The notes under the pieces were generated by a model. It searched no databases and was not told where the DNA came from. It saw only the letters and a list, made by a program, of their open reading frames with translations. DNA of 64,000 bases from an uncultured Erysipelotrichaceae bacterium (lineage in GTDB: Bacteria; Bacillota_I; Bacilli_A; Erysipelotrichales; Erysipelotrichaceae). The position numbers were made by a program, and so were the translations under genes. Below, one piece after another: positions 14,053-22,846 of this stretch. Each line of letters opens with the position of its first letter. Position 1 is the stretch's first letter. The stretch covers positions 103,515-167,514 of the forward strand of contig CADBEA010000001.1 in NCBI GenBank assembly GCA_902793635.1, read 5' to 3'.

Positions 14053-16378
14053 ATTTGATCCGCAGGATCAGTCTCAGAACATTGGCGGCCGTCCGCTGCA
14101 GTTCACCGCGGGTGATGCCTTCGGAAAGACCGAGCGTCTTGAGAAGAGTGCCGTCGGAACGGTAATGTTTCGCCATGTGTCTCATGTCACCGGGCATCAG
14201 GACGTCGACCTGGGCCCGCACCCGGTAGGCGTTGTTTTCCAGCAGGGGGAATTCCGGGCTTCTGGCTTTGCGCATCCACCAGTCGGTGATGACACAGCCG
14301 TCATAGTGCCATTCACCCCGCAGGACGGTGGTGACAAGGTCATAGTTGTAGTGGCTCCAGATGCCGTTGACTTTGTTGTAACTGGTCATGAGCACCAGCG
14401 GTGCGGCTTCTTTGACAACAATTTCAAAGTTACGGAGGTAGATCTCCCGCAGGGCTCTTTCCGAAAGCCGCGAGTCATGTGTGCTGCGCTTTGTCTCCTG
14501 ATTGTTGCAGGCATAATGCTTGGGACAGGCGGCGTTGTTTCCGCTCTGAATGCCGCGCACGATCGCCGCGGCTGTTTTGCCGGACAGCAGCGGATCTTCG
14601 GAAAAGTATTCGAAGTTTCTGCCGCATAAAGGATTGCGGTGAATATTCATGCCGGGTGACAGCAGCACGTCGACTCCGTAGTGTGACATCTCTTCCGAAA
14701 TCTTATCGGCCAGAGCTTCGAGCAGTTCCGTGTTCCATGTGCAGGCAAGGGCTGTGCCGCAGGGAATCAGGGCACAGTATTTCCGCAGCCGGATACCGGA
14801 GGGACCGTCAGCGGTAACGACCGGTGATACACCTTTCTGGCGCAGGCTGGCAATGACACCGCCGAAAACACCGGCGTTGCCGGCCACACCAAGCGGGCTT
14901 CCCATCATACCGTGACCGCGGCTCAGGGCTTCCAGTTCTTCATCGGAAAGACAGGCTATGAAATCATCAAGACTGGTTTTTCCGTCTCTGACATCATTAA
15001 GAGAACAGGAACCGTCCGGTTTTTGCGGGATTTCCTCAGGCAGGCGGCTGAGAATGCGCTTTTTCAGCTGCCGGCCGGGCGGCAGCAGGGGTTCGCACTG
15101 TTCCACGACGATTTCCTGATCGATCATGATCTCGCCGGCCGGCTGGTCATTTGCTGTAAAGGAATAGATACCCGGCTCCATGATGAAGCGATGATGGATT
15201 TCGTCATAGGAAGAAAGACATTTATCGTCACAGACAAGCGTCAGTGTTTCGCTTTCACCCGGTGCCAGCAGTTTTGTCTTGCCGTACGCACACAGAACCC
15301 GCAGCGGTTTGTCCAGACGGCCAGCCGGTGCCGAACACCACAGAAGGACCGTTTCCTTGCCGGCAAGTCCACCGGTGTTGGTTACCGTGATTTCGGTTCT
15401 GGTAAGTTCATCCTTACGCTCTAAACGGAGCGGTGTGACAGTGAATGAGGTATAACTGAGGCCATAGCCGAAGGGATACAGAACCGTTTTGGGCCGGTGA
15501 TCAAAGTAGCGGTAGCCGACATAGATGCCTTCCGCATAGTGATTGAATACATTGTGGCCGAAATTCTTACTGCTCGGGTAGTCTTTATAATGCCGGGCAA
15601 TGGTGTCACTGAGTTTTCCGCATGGATTGACTGTGCCGGTCAGGACATCCGCCGCGGCGTTGCCGCTTTCCTGGCCGCCCTGCCAGACGATCATAAGGGA
15701 AGAGATCCGGCTGCCGTATCGTTCCGTCCAGGACAGATCGATGATACTGCCGATATTGAGCACAACAGAGACTTTCGAGAATACGGCTGTGACTCTTTCC
15801 AGCATGGACGTTTCCGCGTCGGTCAGGTAATAGCTGCCTTTTGTCAGAGTGTTCTCCCGGTCTTCACCGGCCGCCCGGCCGATCACGAGGAGGGCTGTGT
15901 CCGCTGTCTCGGCGGCTTTCTTGACAAGTGCCATATCCAGCGGCATTTCGGGATGGTGGGTCGGCCAGTGTCCCCACCAGCCGTGATCCGCTTTGTTGTT
16001 TTCTTCTTTCCGCCATTCTTCATAGGCATGCAGAACGTCATGGTTTAATGGTACGCCGGCATTCTGCAGGCCTTCGATCAGATTGACATGATACGGGGCG
16101 TTGACATCGCCGCCGCTGCCGTAGCCGACATAAAACCAGTCAAGCTGACAGCGTCCGAAAACAGCTGTCTCTTTCTTTGTGTCCAGCGGCAGGGCACCGT
16201 TGTTTTTTAAAAGAACACAGCCTTCGGCACCGGCCTGGCGGATCAGTCCGGCGATGCCGGGTGTCTGATACTGTTCACCTTCAACTGTCATTTCCTCCTG
16301 CATCAGGCCGTTGCCCATGGCCCGGTCAATGACGCGCTGGGCCAGCTGTCCGAATTTCTTCTGCCATTTCTTCTTCAT
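14051..16378 (-). CDS. GH3 beta-glycosidase with permuted domain order
   Basis: A 775-residue family 3 glycoside hydrolase. The alpha/beta sandwich domain usually found second comes first (GAEGCVLLKNNGALPL near residue 50; FGRCQLDWFYVGYGSGG). A fibronectin-III-like segment follows (about 330-430). The TIM-barrel domain comes last, with VTADGPSGIR, SPGMNIHRNPLCGRNFEYF, CPKHYACNNQE and the nucleophile Asp in VITDWW. This reversed order is known in some rumen/gut beta-glucosidases. There is no signal peptide, so a cytoplasmic role on imported oligosaccharides is likely. The start at 16378 was preferred because the longer frame runs into upstream promoter-like sequence. The exact sugar is not determined. 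Confidence 0.9.
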   Translation of the reverse strand: MKKKWQKKFGQLAQRVIDRAMGNGLMQEEMTVEGEQYQTPGIAGLIRQAGAEGCVLLKNNGALPLDTKKETAVFGRCQLDWFYVGYGSGGDVNAPYHVNLIEGLQNAGVPLNHDVLHAYEEWRKEENNKADHGWWGHWPTHHPEMPLDMALVKKAAETADTALLVIGRAAGEDRENTLTKGSYYLTDAETSMLERVTAVFSKVSVVLNIGSIIDLSWTERYGSRISSLMIVWQGGQESGNAAADVLTGTVNPCGKLSDTIARHYKDYPSSKNFGHNVFNHYAEGIYVGYRYFDHRPKTVLYPFGYGLSYTSFTVTPLRLERKDELTRTEITVTNTGGLAGKETVLLWCSAPAGRLDKPLRVLCAYGKTKLLAPGESETLTLVCDDKCLSSYDEIHHRFIMEPGIYSFTANDQPAGEIMIDQEIVVEQCEPLLPPGRQLKKRILSRLPEEIPQKPDGSCSLNDVRDGKTSLDDFIACLSDEELEALSRGHGMMGSPLGVAGNAGVFGGVIASLRQKGVSPVVTADGPSGIRLRKYCALIPCGTALACTWNTELLEALADKISEEMSHYGVDVLLSPGMNIHRNPLCGRNFEYFSEDPLLSGKTAAAIVRGIQSGNNAACPKHYACNNQETKRSTHDSRLSERALREIYLRNFEIVVKEAAPLVLMTSYNKVNGIWSHYNYDLVTTVLRGEWHYDGCVITDWWMRKARSPEFPLLENNAYRVRAQVDVLMPGDMRHMAKHYRSDGTLLKTLGLSEGITRGELQRTAANVLRLILRIK

Positions 16379-16532
16379 AGATTTCTCTTTTCCGTATCCA
16401 GTATAGCAAAGCGTCTGGATTCCGGTGTTCTTTGTTTTTGCCGGAAGGAATATGCCGGACTGATTCAGCCGGTAAAGCAGTATACTTGAATTACCGGAAA
16501 CAAGGAGAACTCTGAACGGCAGGAGGTGTCTG

Positions 16533-18170
16533 ATGGAGGAACGGAACATAGCCGATATTTACTGTCCGTCCTGCGGCGCGGCGGCCCGTTATGATATCCG
16601 CCGGCAGCTTTATGTCTGCCGGTATTGCGGCGGCCAGGTCGGAATCGACGAAGCTCTTCAGCAGAAGAGAGGTTTTCGCACGCTTCAGCAGGAAAAGATC
16701 CGGGAAGAGGCCAGACAGTACAAACTGATCAAAGCGGAATGTCCCGGCTGCGGCGCGGAAATCGCGGTTGCTGAAAACGAAGCCCTCACCGACTGCGCGT
16801 TCTGCGGCAAATCACTTGTCAGAAGCAGCTATCTGAAGGCACCGGACATGCCGGAAATGATCATTCCGTTCCGTATCAGCGAGGAGGAAGCGCGTCAGCT
16901 GCTGAATGCCTGGTGTGAAAAGAACAGAAGAAAGCCGGAGGCACGGCATATTCTGGCCGGCATCACCCATCTGCAGGGTTATTACATGCCGTATGAACTG
17001 ATCCGCGGACCGATCAGCTGCCAGGTGAGCAGAATTGACGGCGGGAAAACGTACACCTGCGGCGGTTATATTGACGAAGTGTTTGTCAACTGCTCACGGC
17101 AGGTGGACAATCTGCTGCTGAACGGTATGGAGCCATATGAACTGGACGAACTGAAAGAGTTTGATTTTGCCTATACGGCTGGCCAGCGGATCAAAATCCG
17201 TGATATTGACGATGAAGCTCTGGCTCTCAGGATCGAACAGGAAGTCAGGGAATCCTATACACCGGAAGTCCGGAAAACCCTCGAAACAAAAGCGATTGAT
17301 ATCGATGCGAATGTGAAATCGGTCATGCGGATGCCGCTGCTGCTGCCGGTGTACTATCTGCGGCTTGACGACTGTGTGGCAGCGGTGAACGGCCAGACCG
17401 GTAAAGTCAGTGTGCGGGCGGAGAAGGAATCGCATTATTACTTCCTGCCCTGGTGGCTGAAGGCGATCCTGGCAACGGCCGTGATCAGTGGCATAGTCTA
17501 TGGCGGCCTGTGTCTGTTCGGCATGGCGGCAGGTGAAAGAATGTATCTGAGCGGACTGCTCGCTATCTTTTTCCTGATCGTTACCTTCTGCGCCTACAGT
17601 GACACGGACCATCCGGACTTCGCGGTGGAAGCGGGCCGGAAGATCTTCGTTTCCCAGGGCGGTGCCTGGCACCGGCAGAATGGTGTCCTTGTTCAGGATC
17701 CGCACGAGCGGAACCGGAATGTGACGGAGCCGGTCTTCTTTGCCGAGATCGAAGGCAGAAAAGAGCCGGTCATCCTGCGGTTCACGACACCTTTGCGGCT
17801 GATCCGGATGGGACTGCTTGCCATTCTGGTGATTTTTCTGCCGGTGGTGATTGCCTTATTGCTGAACGGTTTTGATTTTCAGCGTCTGGATCTGGGCGGA
17901 TCCGCTGCCTGGTTCTGTATCTTCGTGCCGGTTGTGCCGATCTATGTACTGAAATTCGGCGTGATCGAATTATACGAAAGGCCATTGATCTATTTGCTTC
18001 AGGAAGACGGAAAGAAGAAAAGATATCATGAGCCGGTCGACTGGAAGGAAGTCGGGACTACGGTTCTGGAGCTGCTGAAATATCTGTTCATACCGCCGGC
18101 CTGTCTTGCTGTCTGGCTTGCCATCGCGTCCTTCTGCGTGATCTGCTATCTGACGGCATTCGGTATGTAA
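16533..18170 (+). CDS. Zinc-ribbon membrane protein of unknown function
   Basis: A 545-residue protein I cannot assign to a named function. The N-terminus holds two zinc ribbons: CPSCG...CRYCGG (residues 11-32) and CPGCG...CAFCGK (about 71-91). A soluble middle portion has a central PYEL/CGGYIDE region, followed by two hydrophobic segments near 310-350 and about three more near 425-540. It looks membrane-anchored with the ribbons in the cytoplasm. It is divergent from GH3 and has a GGAGG site before the ATG. Gene order gives no clue to function. The protein could be a structural or scaffolding factor. The zinc ribbons and membrane helices are seen directly. Confidence 0.8.
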   Translation: MEERNIADIYCPSCGAAARYDIRRQLYVCRYCGGQVGIDEALQQKRGFRTLQQEKIREEARQYKLIKAECPGCGAEIAVAENEALTDCAFCGKSLVRSSYLKAPDMPEMIIPFRISEEEARQLLNAWCEKNRRKPEARHILAGITHLQGYYMPYELIRGPISCQVSRIDGGKTYTCGGYIDEVFVNCSRQVDNLLLNGMEPYELDELKEFDFAYTAGQRIKIRDIDDEALALRIEQEVRESYTPEVRKTLETKAIDIDANVKSVMRMPLLLPVYYLRLDDCVAAVNGQTGKVSVRAEKESHYYFLPWWLKAILATAVISGIVYGGLCLFGMAAGERMYLSGLLAIFFLIVTFCAYSDTDHPDFAVEAGRKIFVSQGGAWHRQNGVLVQDPHERNRNVTEPVFFAEIEGRKEPVILRFTTPLRLIRMGLLAILVIFLPVVIALLLNGFDFQRLDLGGSAAWFCIFVPVVPIYVLKFGVIELYERPLIYLLQEDGKKKRYHEPVDWKEVGTTVLELLKYLFIPPACLAVWLAIASFCVICYLTAFGM

Positions 18171-18276
18171 ATCACCCGGATAAGGTTCCGGCAGAACATG
18201 TCCATGAAAACAGACAGAGTTGTTTTTGCCAAAAGAAACATGTATCATTTCCTCGACAAACGGAAAGGAGTCGGAT

Positions 18277-18609
18277 ATGACAGAGAAACACTGGCGTATA
18301 TTTGCTGTGATAGCGGCGGTCGGCTGCCTTTCGGGTTTTTTTAAATGGCAGTATGCCACGGGCTATCTTCTGGGATGTTTTTTTTCGGTAGTGACCTATA
18401 AGATTCTGGAACATTTCTGTGACGATGCCATCCGCATGCGGAACCCGTCTGGTTCCATGGGACATTTTGTCCTCAACTTCGGAATCTGGGCCGCTGTTCT
18501 GATCGTTTCGGTATTTCTGGATCAGTACCTCAATGTAATTGCCTGCGCGATCGGACTGACAGCGGTGAAACTGTCGATTATCATCGGCTCTTTTCTGATC
18601 AAAGAATAA
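18277..18609 (+). CDS. Small four-helix membrane protein, possibly AtpI-like
   Basis: A 110-residue hydrophobic protein with about four membrane helices (residues 7-22, 27-40, 62-78 and 85-105). The helix pattern and a mid-chain polar loop recall ATP synthase subunit I (AtpI), which helps assemble the c-ring. The similarity is general and no diagnostic motif is present. The start at 18277 follows AAAGGAG. An upstream in-frame ATG at 18220 lacks this. If it is AtpI it lies about 11 kb from the atp operon, whose own 5' end has no such gene. Treat the name as tentative. Confidence 0.5.
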   Translation: MTEKHWRIFAVIAAVGCLSGFFKWQYATGYLLGCFFSVVTYKILEHFCDDAIRMRNPSGSMGHFVLNFGIWAAVLIVSVFLDQYLNVIACAIGLTAVKLSIIIGSFLIKE

Positions 18610-18648
18610 CCATCCTGCAGAAAATGTATATATTGATAGCACAAAAGG

Positions 18649-18670
18649 CATGATGGAAATCATGTTTTTT
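18649..18670 (+). terminator. Terminator before bioY
   Basis: Stem CATGAT / ATCATG with a four-base loop and six T residues, upstream of the bioY operator. It ends the transcript of the preceding membrane-protein genes. Confidence 0.75.
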
Positions 18671-18687
18671 GTTTACGATAGATGTGG

Positions 18688-18715
18688 GTAAACCAACAAA
18701 CGAAAAATGGTTTAC
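18688..18715 (+). promoter_or_regulatory. BirA operator in front of bioY
   Basis: GTAAACC (18688-18694), 14-base spacer, GGTTTAC (18709-18715): a perfect dyad of the kind bound by biotin-loaded BirA, just before the bioY ribosome site. The birA gene 2 kb downstream encodes the N-terminal HTH needed for repression. Confidence 0.85.
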
Positions 18716-18728
18716 GAAGGAGAACTAT

Positions 18729-19283
18729 ATGAACACAAAAACAAAAGAACTCGCTTATATCGCTCTGATGACAGCGGTGATTTCCGTGCTGGCTCCGATT
18801 TCCCTGCCGATCGTCGGCGAGGTTCCGATTTCCCTGGCGACGCTGGCCGTCATGCTGGCGGGGGTGCTGCTGGGAAGTAGAAACGGAGCGGCCGCGGCAG
18901 CGCTGTATCTGGTACTTGGCGCCATCGGTGTGCCGGTCTTTGCCGGCTATACATCCGGCGCCGGGATTCTGTTCGGCGTAACAGGAGGATATCTGTTCGG
19001 TTATATTCCGCTGGCCTTTCTGAGCGGCTGGTTCTACGAAAGAGCAAAGCCGGAGAAAAAAATAATGGCTGCCTTTGCCGGAATGATCCTCGGCACGGCA
19101 GTTCTCTATGCCCTTGGAACAGTCTGGTTCATTTACCTGACGCAGATGGATTTCAACGGCGCGATGATGGCCTGTGTCATTCCCTTTCTGCCGGGTGATT
19201 TTATCAAGATGATCGCCGTCACCGCCGTGGCTCCGCAGCTTGACAAGGCTGTCACCCTGCGTCCGGCAAAGACGTCCGCATAA
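18729..19283 (+). CDS. bioY: Biotin transporter substrate-binding protein BioY
   Basis: A 184-residue integral membrane S-component for biotin uptake, used alone or with an ECF energising module. About six helices are visible, with the family segments APISLPIVGEVPISLATLAV and LGAIGVPVFAGYTSGAGILFGVTGGYLFGY. The start at 18729 follows GAAGGAG, directly behind the BirA operator. No biotin synthesis genes occur in the window, so the cell may rely on uptake. The need is plain from the biotin-dependent decarboxylase downstream. Confidence 0.95.
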   Translation: MNTKTKELAYIALMTAVISVLAPISLPIVGEVPISLATLAVMLAGVLLGSRNGAAAAALYLVLGAIGVPVFAGYTSGAGILFGVTGGYLFGYIPLAFLSGWFYERAKPEKKIMAAFAGMILGTAVLYALGTVWFIYLTQMDFNGAMMACVIPFLPGDFIKMIAVTAVAPQLDKAVTLRPAKTSA

Positions 19284-19304
19284 ACAGCAATACCGTCGGA
19301 AAAG

Positions 19305-19327
19305 GATGAACGCGAGTTCATCTTTTT
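19305..19327 (+). terminator. Terminator of bioY
   Basis: Stem GATGAAC / GTTCATC with a four-base loop and five T residues, separating bioY from the malonate transporter genes. Confidence 0.85.
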
Positions 19328-19432
19328 CATTCACATAATGCATTAACTGTTAACATCCCTTCTATGAATGGTGGGAAAAATACACAATACAATAACCTTA
19401 AGGATAAGCATTCATTTTGAAAGGGGTATTTT

Positions 19433-19792
19433 ATGGGTATTTACGGCTTGGGCATTATTGCCGCTTGCATGTTTGCGGGCTGTTTCCTGGGCAATCTGCT
19501 CGGTGCAGCACTGGGCCTTGGCAGCGACGTCGGCGGTGTCGGCTTTGCCATGGTCATCTTTATTCTGATTCAGGTATATCTGCAGAAATCCGGTAAGACT
19601 CTCGACAAGAAAACCGAGGGCGGTATCCAGTTTGTTTCTGCCATGTACATTCCGGTCGTCGTTGCGATGAGTATGAACCAGGATGTATATTCCGCACTGG
19701 CTTCCGGCCTTGTTCCGCTGGTTGCCGGCCTGCTGGCGGTCGTTATTCCGCTGGCACTGATTCCGGTTCTGAAGAAACTGGCGAAGGACTAA
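19433..19792 (+). CDS. madL: Malonate transporter subunit MadL
   Basis: A 119-residue membrane protein with about four helices, matching the small subunit of the two-part malonate carrier first known from Malonomonas rubra. The recognisable segments are MGIYGLGIIAACMFAGCFLG and GKTLDKKTEGGIQFVSAMYIPVVVAM. It starts behind AAAGGGG and is followed 13 bases later by madM. The family imports malonate, probably with Na+ or H+. The downstream decarboxylase cluster supports malonate as the substrate. Confidence 0.9.
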   Translation: MGIYGLGIIAACMFAGCFLGNLLGAALGLGSDVGGVGFAMVIFILIQVYLQKSGKTLDKKTEGGIQFVSAMYIPVVVAMSMNQDVYSALASGLVPLVAGLLAVVIPLALIPVLKKLAKD

Positions 19793-19805
19793 GGAGGAAG
19801 AAGCA

Positions 19806-20633
19806 ATGCAGATATTTGCTAAAATGGCGGCTGGCTACGGCCTTGTCGGCGCCTTCATTCTCGTAGCTGTTACGACATTTATCGGTTACAAACTTGCTGA
19901 AGTAATCGGCCAGAAGAGAATGGGCTCCGCTTTCGCGATCCTTCTCGCTCTGATCATTGCCTATATCGGCGGCACCATCGCCAACAAACAGCTGGATGCG
20001 GGCATCATCTCTTCCGCTTCCAAGGGAATCACGGACGTCGTATACGCTGTCGGCTCCGGTGATGAAATGAAGAAATACGCCATCTTCGGCGGCATCGGCA
20101 TTCTCGGCGGCGGTATGATGCGTGACTTCGCCATCATTTCCACAGCCTGGGGTGTTGATCCGAAGAACCTTGTCAAGGCAGGACTTGCCGGCATTCTCTC
20201 ACTGCTGATCGGTACAGTTCTTTCCTTTATTATCGGTGTTCTTGTTGGTCTGGCATTCGGTTATACGGATCCGGCTGAACTGGCTACGATCGGCGGCGGT
20301 GTTGAAACGTTTGTCGTCGGCCCGGTCACCGGCGCGGCCTTCAATGTCAAATCCGAAGTTGTCGCTCTTTCCATCGCTGCCGGTGTTGTCAAATCCGTAG
20401 GCGCGATGATTATCGCACCGCTGATTGCCAAGAAGATCAAGCTGGACAGCCCGTCCGCAGCCATGATCTTCGGCGGTCTGATCGGCTCTACTTCCGGAAC
20501 AGCAGGTGCTCTGGCAGCTGTTGATGAAAAACTCGTTCCGTATGGTGCGATGGTTGCCACGTTCTATACAGGTATCGGCTGCCTGCTGACACCGACAGTC
20601 TTTATGGCTGCTCTGCGTCTCTTCATTCACTGA
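19806..20633 (+). CDS. madM: Malonate transporter subunit MadM
   Basis: A 275-residue membrane protein with about eight helices and glycine-rich stretches such as FGGIGILGGGMMRDFAII and GGGVETFVVGPVTGAAFNVK, typical of MadM. It forms the main body of the malonate carrier with MadL. The ATG follows AAGGAGGAAG. A strong two-way terminator separates it from the convergent birA gene. The cargo is inferred from family and neighbours. Confidence 0.92.
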   Translation: MQIFAKMAAGYGLVGAFILVAVTTFIGYKLAEVIGQKRMGSAFAILLALIIAYIGGTIANKQLDAGIISSASKGITDVVYAVGSGDEMKKYAIFGGIGILGGGMMRDFAIISTAWGVDPKNLVKAGLAGILSLLIGTVLSFIIGVLVGLAFGYTDPAELATIGGGVETFVVGPVTGAAFNVKSEVVALSIAAGVVKSVGAMIIAPLIAKKIKLDSPSAAMIFGGLIGSTSGTAGALAAVDEKLVPYGAMVATFYTGIGCLLTPTVFMAALRLFIH

Positions 20634-20667
20634 TTCCCCGAAATCATCAGTGCAGAAATAGCAGTAA

Positions 20668-20716
20668 AAAAGACTTCCCGCCCGTCACTGTTCAGTGACG
20701 GACGGGATCTTTTTTC
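20668..20716. terminator. Bidirectional terminator between madM and birA
   Basis: Long stem CCCGCCCGTCACTG / CAGTGACGGACGGG flanked by an A run on the left and a T run on the right, so it can stop transcription from both sides. Confidence 0.9.
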
Positions 20717-20717
20717 T

Positions 20718-21674
20718 TTACCAGTCTTTTACAGATACTTCTCCCGAAGCGAGAATGATTTTTACATTTGCGTCATCAAGGACGACCAGATTGCCCTGAT
20801 CGTTGATGGATTCGACGGTTCCGCTTCGTTTTTCGCCATTGATCTCGTAGACGATCACATGGCCGATCAGCAGGGAATAGCGGCGATAGGCTTCCATCAG
20901 CTGCGGATCTTCAAGATGATCTGTCCAGTACAGAAGTCTTTGCCATAAAGCGGCAGCAAGACGGGAGCGGGAAAGGGAAGGATCATTGATCGCTCCGGCA
21001 ATATTCTCAATATCTTCCGGCAGTTCAGTTTTTCTGACATTAATACCGATGCCGATGATGATGGCGTCCAGATCTCCGGATTCAAAATCAGAGATCGCTT
21101 CGGTCAGAATGCCGGCTATTTTTCGTTTGCCGATAAAGAGATCGTTGACCCATTTGATCTTTGGCCGGGCATGGGAAGTCTGCTGGATCGCTTCAACCGC
21201 TGCGACGGCGGCCGCGACGGTGATTTTCAGCATTTCCTGCACGCGGGAATGCGGCTTGATGATCAAAGAAAGATACAAGCCGCAGTTCTCCGGCGAGAAA
21301 AAGGTATGTCCACGGCGTCCCCGGCCGGCTGTCTGATGATTGGCAATGACAAGCGTGCCATGGGCATCCGCAGCAGAAGCGATGCTTTTGGCGTAATTGT
21401 TGGTGGAGTCGATCGAATCGAAGACGTACAGAGGAAAGGATATTTCCGGACAGCAGGAACGTATGATGTCAGGATTCAGCAGATCGTTGTCCGGCAGATA
21501 CCGGTATCCCCGGGACGAGGATTCGATCGCATGGCCTTCATTCTGCAGCGCGTGAATGGCTTTCCATACCGCCGCCCGCGACACGGCAAATTCCTGCGCA
21601 AGCGACTCGCCGGAAAAGAACGTATCCGTATGACTGCTCATTCTGATCAGCAGTTTACTTTTCAGACTCACCAT
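20718..21674 (-). CDS. birA: Bifunctional biotin-protein ligase/biotin operon repressor
   Basis: A 318-residue BirA. The N-terminal winged helix (SGESLAQEFAVSRAAVWKAIHAL) allows DNA binding. The ligase core has the nucleotide loop GRGRRGHTFFSP and KWVNDLFIGKRKIAGIL, and the small C-terminal SH3-like domain is present. It attaches biotin to the carrier protein encoded at 26.4 kb and would repress bioY when biotin is plentiful. The start (MVSLKSKLL) overlaps the end of the LysR gene by 20 bases. The first codons are uncertain because GTG lies directly after this ATG and the ribosome site is weak. Confidence 0.94.
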   Translation of the reverse strand: MVSLKSKLLIRMSSHTDTFFSGESLAQEFAVSRAAVWKAIHALQNEGHAIESSSRGYRYLPDNDLLNPDIIRSCCPEISFPLYVFDSIDSTNNYAKSIASAADAHGTLVIANHQTAGRGRRGHTFFSPENCGLYLSLIIKPHSRVQEMLKITVAAAVAAVEAIQQTSHARPKIKWVNDLFIGKRKIAGILTEAISDFESGDLDAIIIGIGINVRKTELPEDIENIAGAINDPSLSRSRLAAALWQRLLYWTDHLEDPQLMEAYRRYSLLIGHVIVYEINGEKRSGTVESINDQGNLVVLDDANVKIILASGEVSVKDW

Positions 21675-22584
21675 GTTCCTGTTTTGCCTTTTCAGCATAG
21701 GATAATGCGAACTCTTCGAAATGGTTGATCAGAAAGTCACGGAAGCGGATCGCCTGTTTGGAAAGATAACCGTCGGAATGCCAGGAAAGGTGAATATAGC
21801 GGGTGCATTTCGGCGAGCGGATCGGCATCAGGCGGATGCCTTTTTCCCGCACCTGACACCATGTGATTTCCGGAACGAAGGCAACGCCAAGACCGGCCTT
21901 GATAAACTCACGGATGGTGAAGGGACTGTCGCTCTCCAGGAAAATACTGGGTATAAAACCTGCTTCATAGCAGTAAGTGTCTGTAATGGTTCGCAGATCT
22001 TTTCCGCTCTGCAGGGAAATGAAGCCGTACTTTGCAAAGTCAGCAAGTCTGACACTGTTCTGCGTAGCCTGCGGATAATTCTGGGGAATCGCCAGCAGCA
22101 GATCTTCTTTCAGCAGCGTTACCGTGTGATCGTTGTTAACGGGGGTGGTGGTGGAAAAGAAGTTGAAGTCGGTGGAAAAATCGCTGTAGTTGGAAGATGC
22201 CGGATTCTGCATGATCATGAAGTGCGTGTCCGGTGAAGTCTGATTGAATTCGCTGATGACGATCGGCAGGATCGAGGAAGCCGAGGAAATGGATACGGAG
22301 ATCGTACGTTCCTCTTTTTTTGTTGCGTCATTCAGTTCATTTTCCATTGCTTTCAAAAGGACAAGGATCCGGTCAGCGTAGGTATGAACGATTTCACCAT
22401 AATGATTCAAAGTGATGTTTCTTCCTGCCCGATCAAACAGTTTGACCTGCAGGCTTGCTTCGAGAGAGCTGATCGATCGGCTGAGCGATGGCTGTGTAAG
22501 GTGTAATACTTCGGCAGCTTTGGTGATATTTTGCAGCTCAGCAGTAACCGAAAAATACTCAAGTTCAGAAATTGTGATTGCCAT
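21655..22584 (-). CDS. LysR-type regulator, probable malonate-operon activator
   Basis: A 309-residue LysR protein. The N-terminal HTH is MAITISELEYFSVTAELQ...TKAAEVLHLTQPSLSRSISSLE, followed by a periplasmic-binding-like effector domain. It is divergent from the mdcA-led operon across 260 bases and overlaps birA downstream. Classical malonate clusters also carry a LysR activator (MdcR) next to the decarboxylase, so sensing malonate or a CoA derivative is a fair inference. The start at 22584 follows GGAG. I see no unambiguous LysR box in the intergenic region, though several T-n11-A pairs occur. Confidence 0.9.
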   Translation of the reverse strand: MAITISELEYFSVTAELQNITKAAEVLHLTQPSLSRSISSLEASLQVKLFDRAGRNITLNHYGEIVHTYADRILVLLKAMENELNDATKKEERTISVSISSASSILPIVISEFNQTSPDTHFMIMQNPASSNYSDFSTDFNFFSTTTPVNNDHTVTLLKEDLLLAIPQNYPQATQNSVRLADFAKYGFISLQSGKDLRTITDTYCYEAGFIPSIFLESDSPFTIREFIKAGLGVAFVPEITWCQVREKGIRLMPIRSPKCTRYIHLSWHSDGYLSKQAIRFRDFLINHFEEFALSYAEKAKQEHGESEK

Positions 22585-22846
22585 AGTATTATTCTCCTTT
22601 CGTGAATAATAACACAAATAAAGAGAAATATAGAAACTGTAGATAATAACCGACGATAAACAGACGGGCGGTACAGCCGTTTCCTCTGTCTGAAAAAGTG
22701 ATGTAAGCGGCAACCGCCGTAACTGTCAACAGCCATCGGCAGAAAAGCGAAACAATAGAAAAAAAGCATATATGTATGCGTGAGGGTGCATGAATGACAG
22801 AACGGTCCGTCAAATAAAATTAAGGTAACAGAAAAGGAGAATCCTA

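Noticed and set aside
22794..22832. A 12-codon upstream frame before mdcA
   Set aside because: The ribosome site is poor, the codons show no bias and there is no terminator downstream, so no attenuation model is supported.
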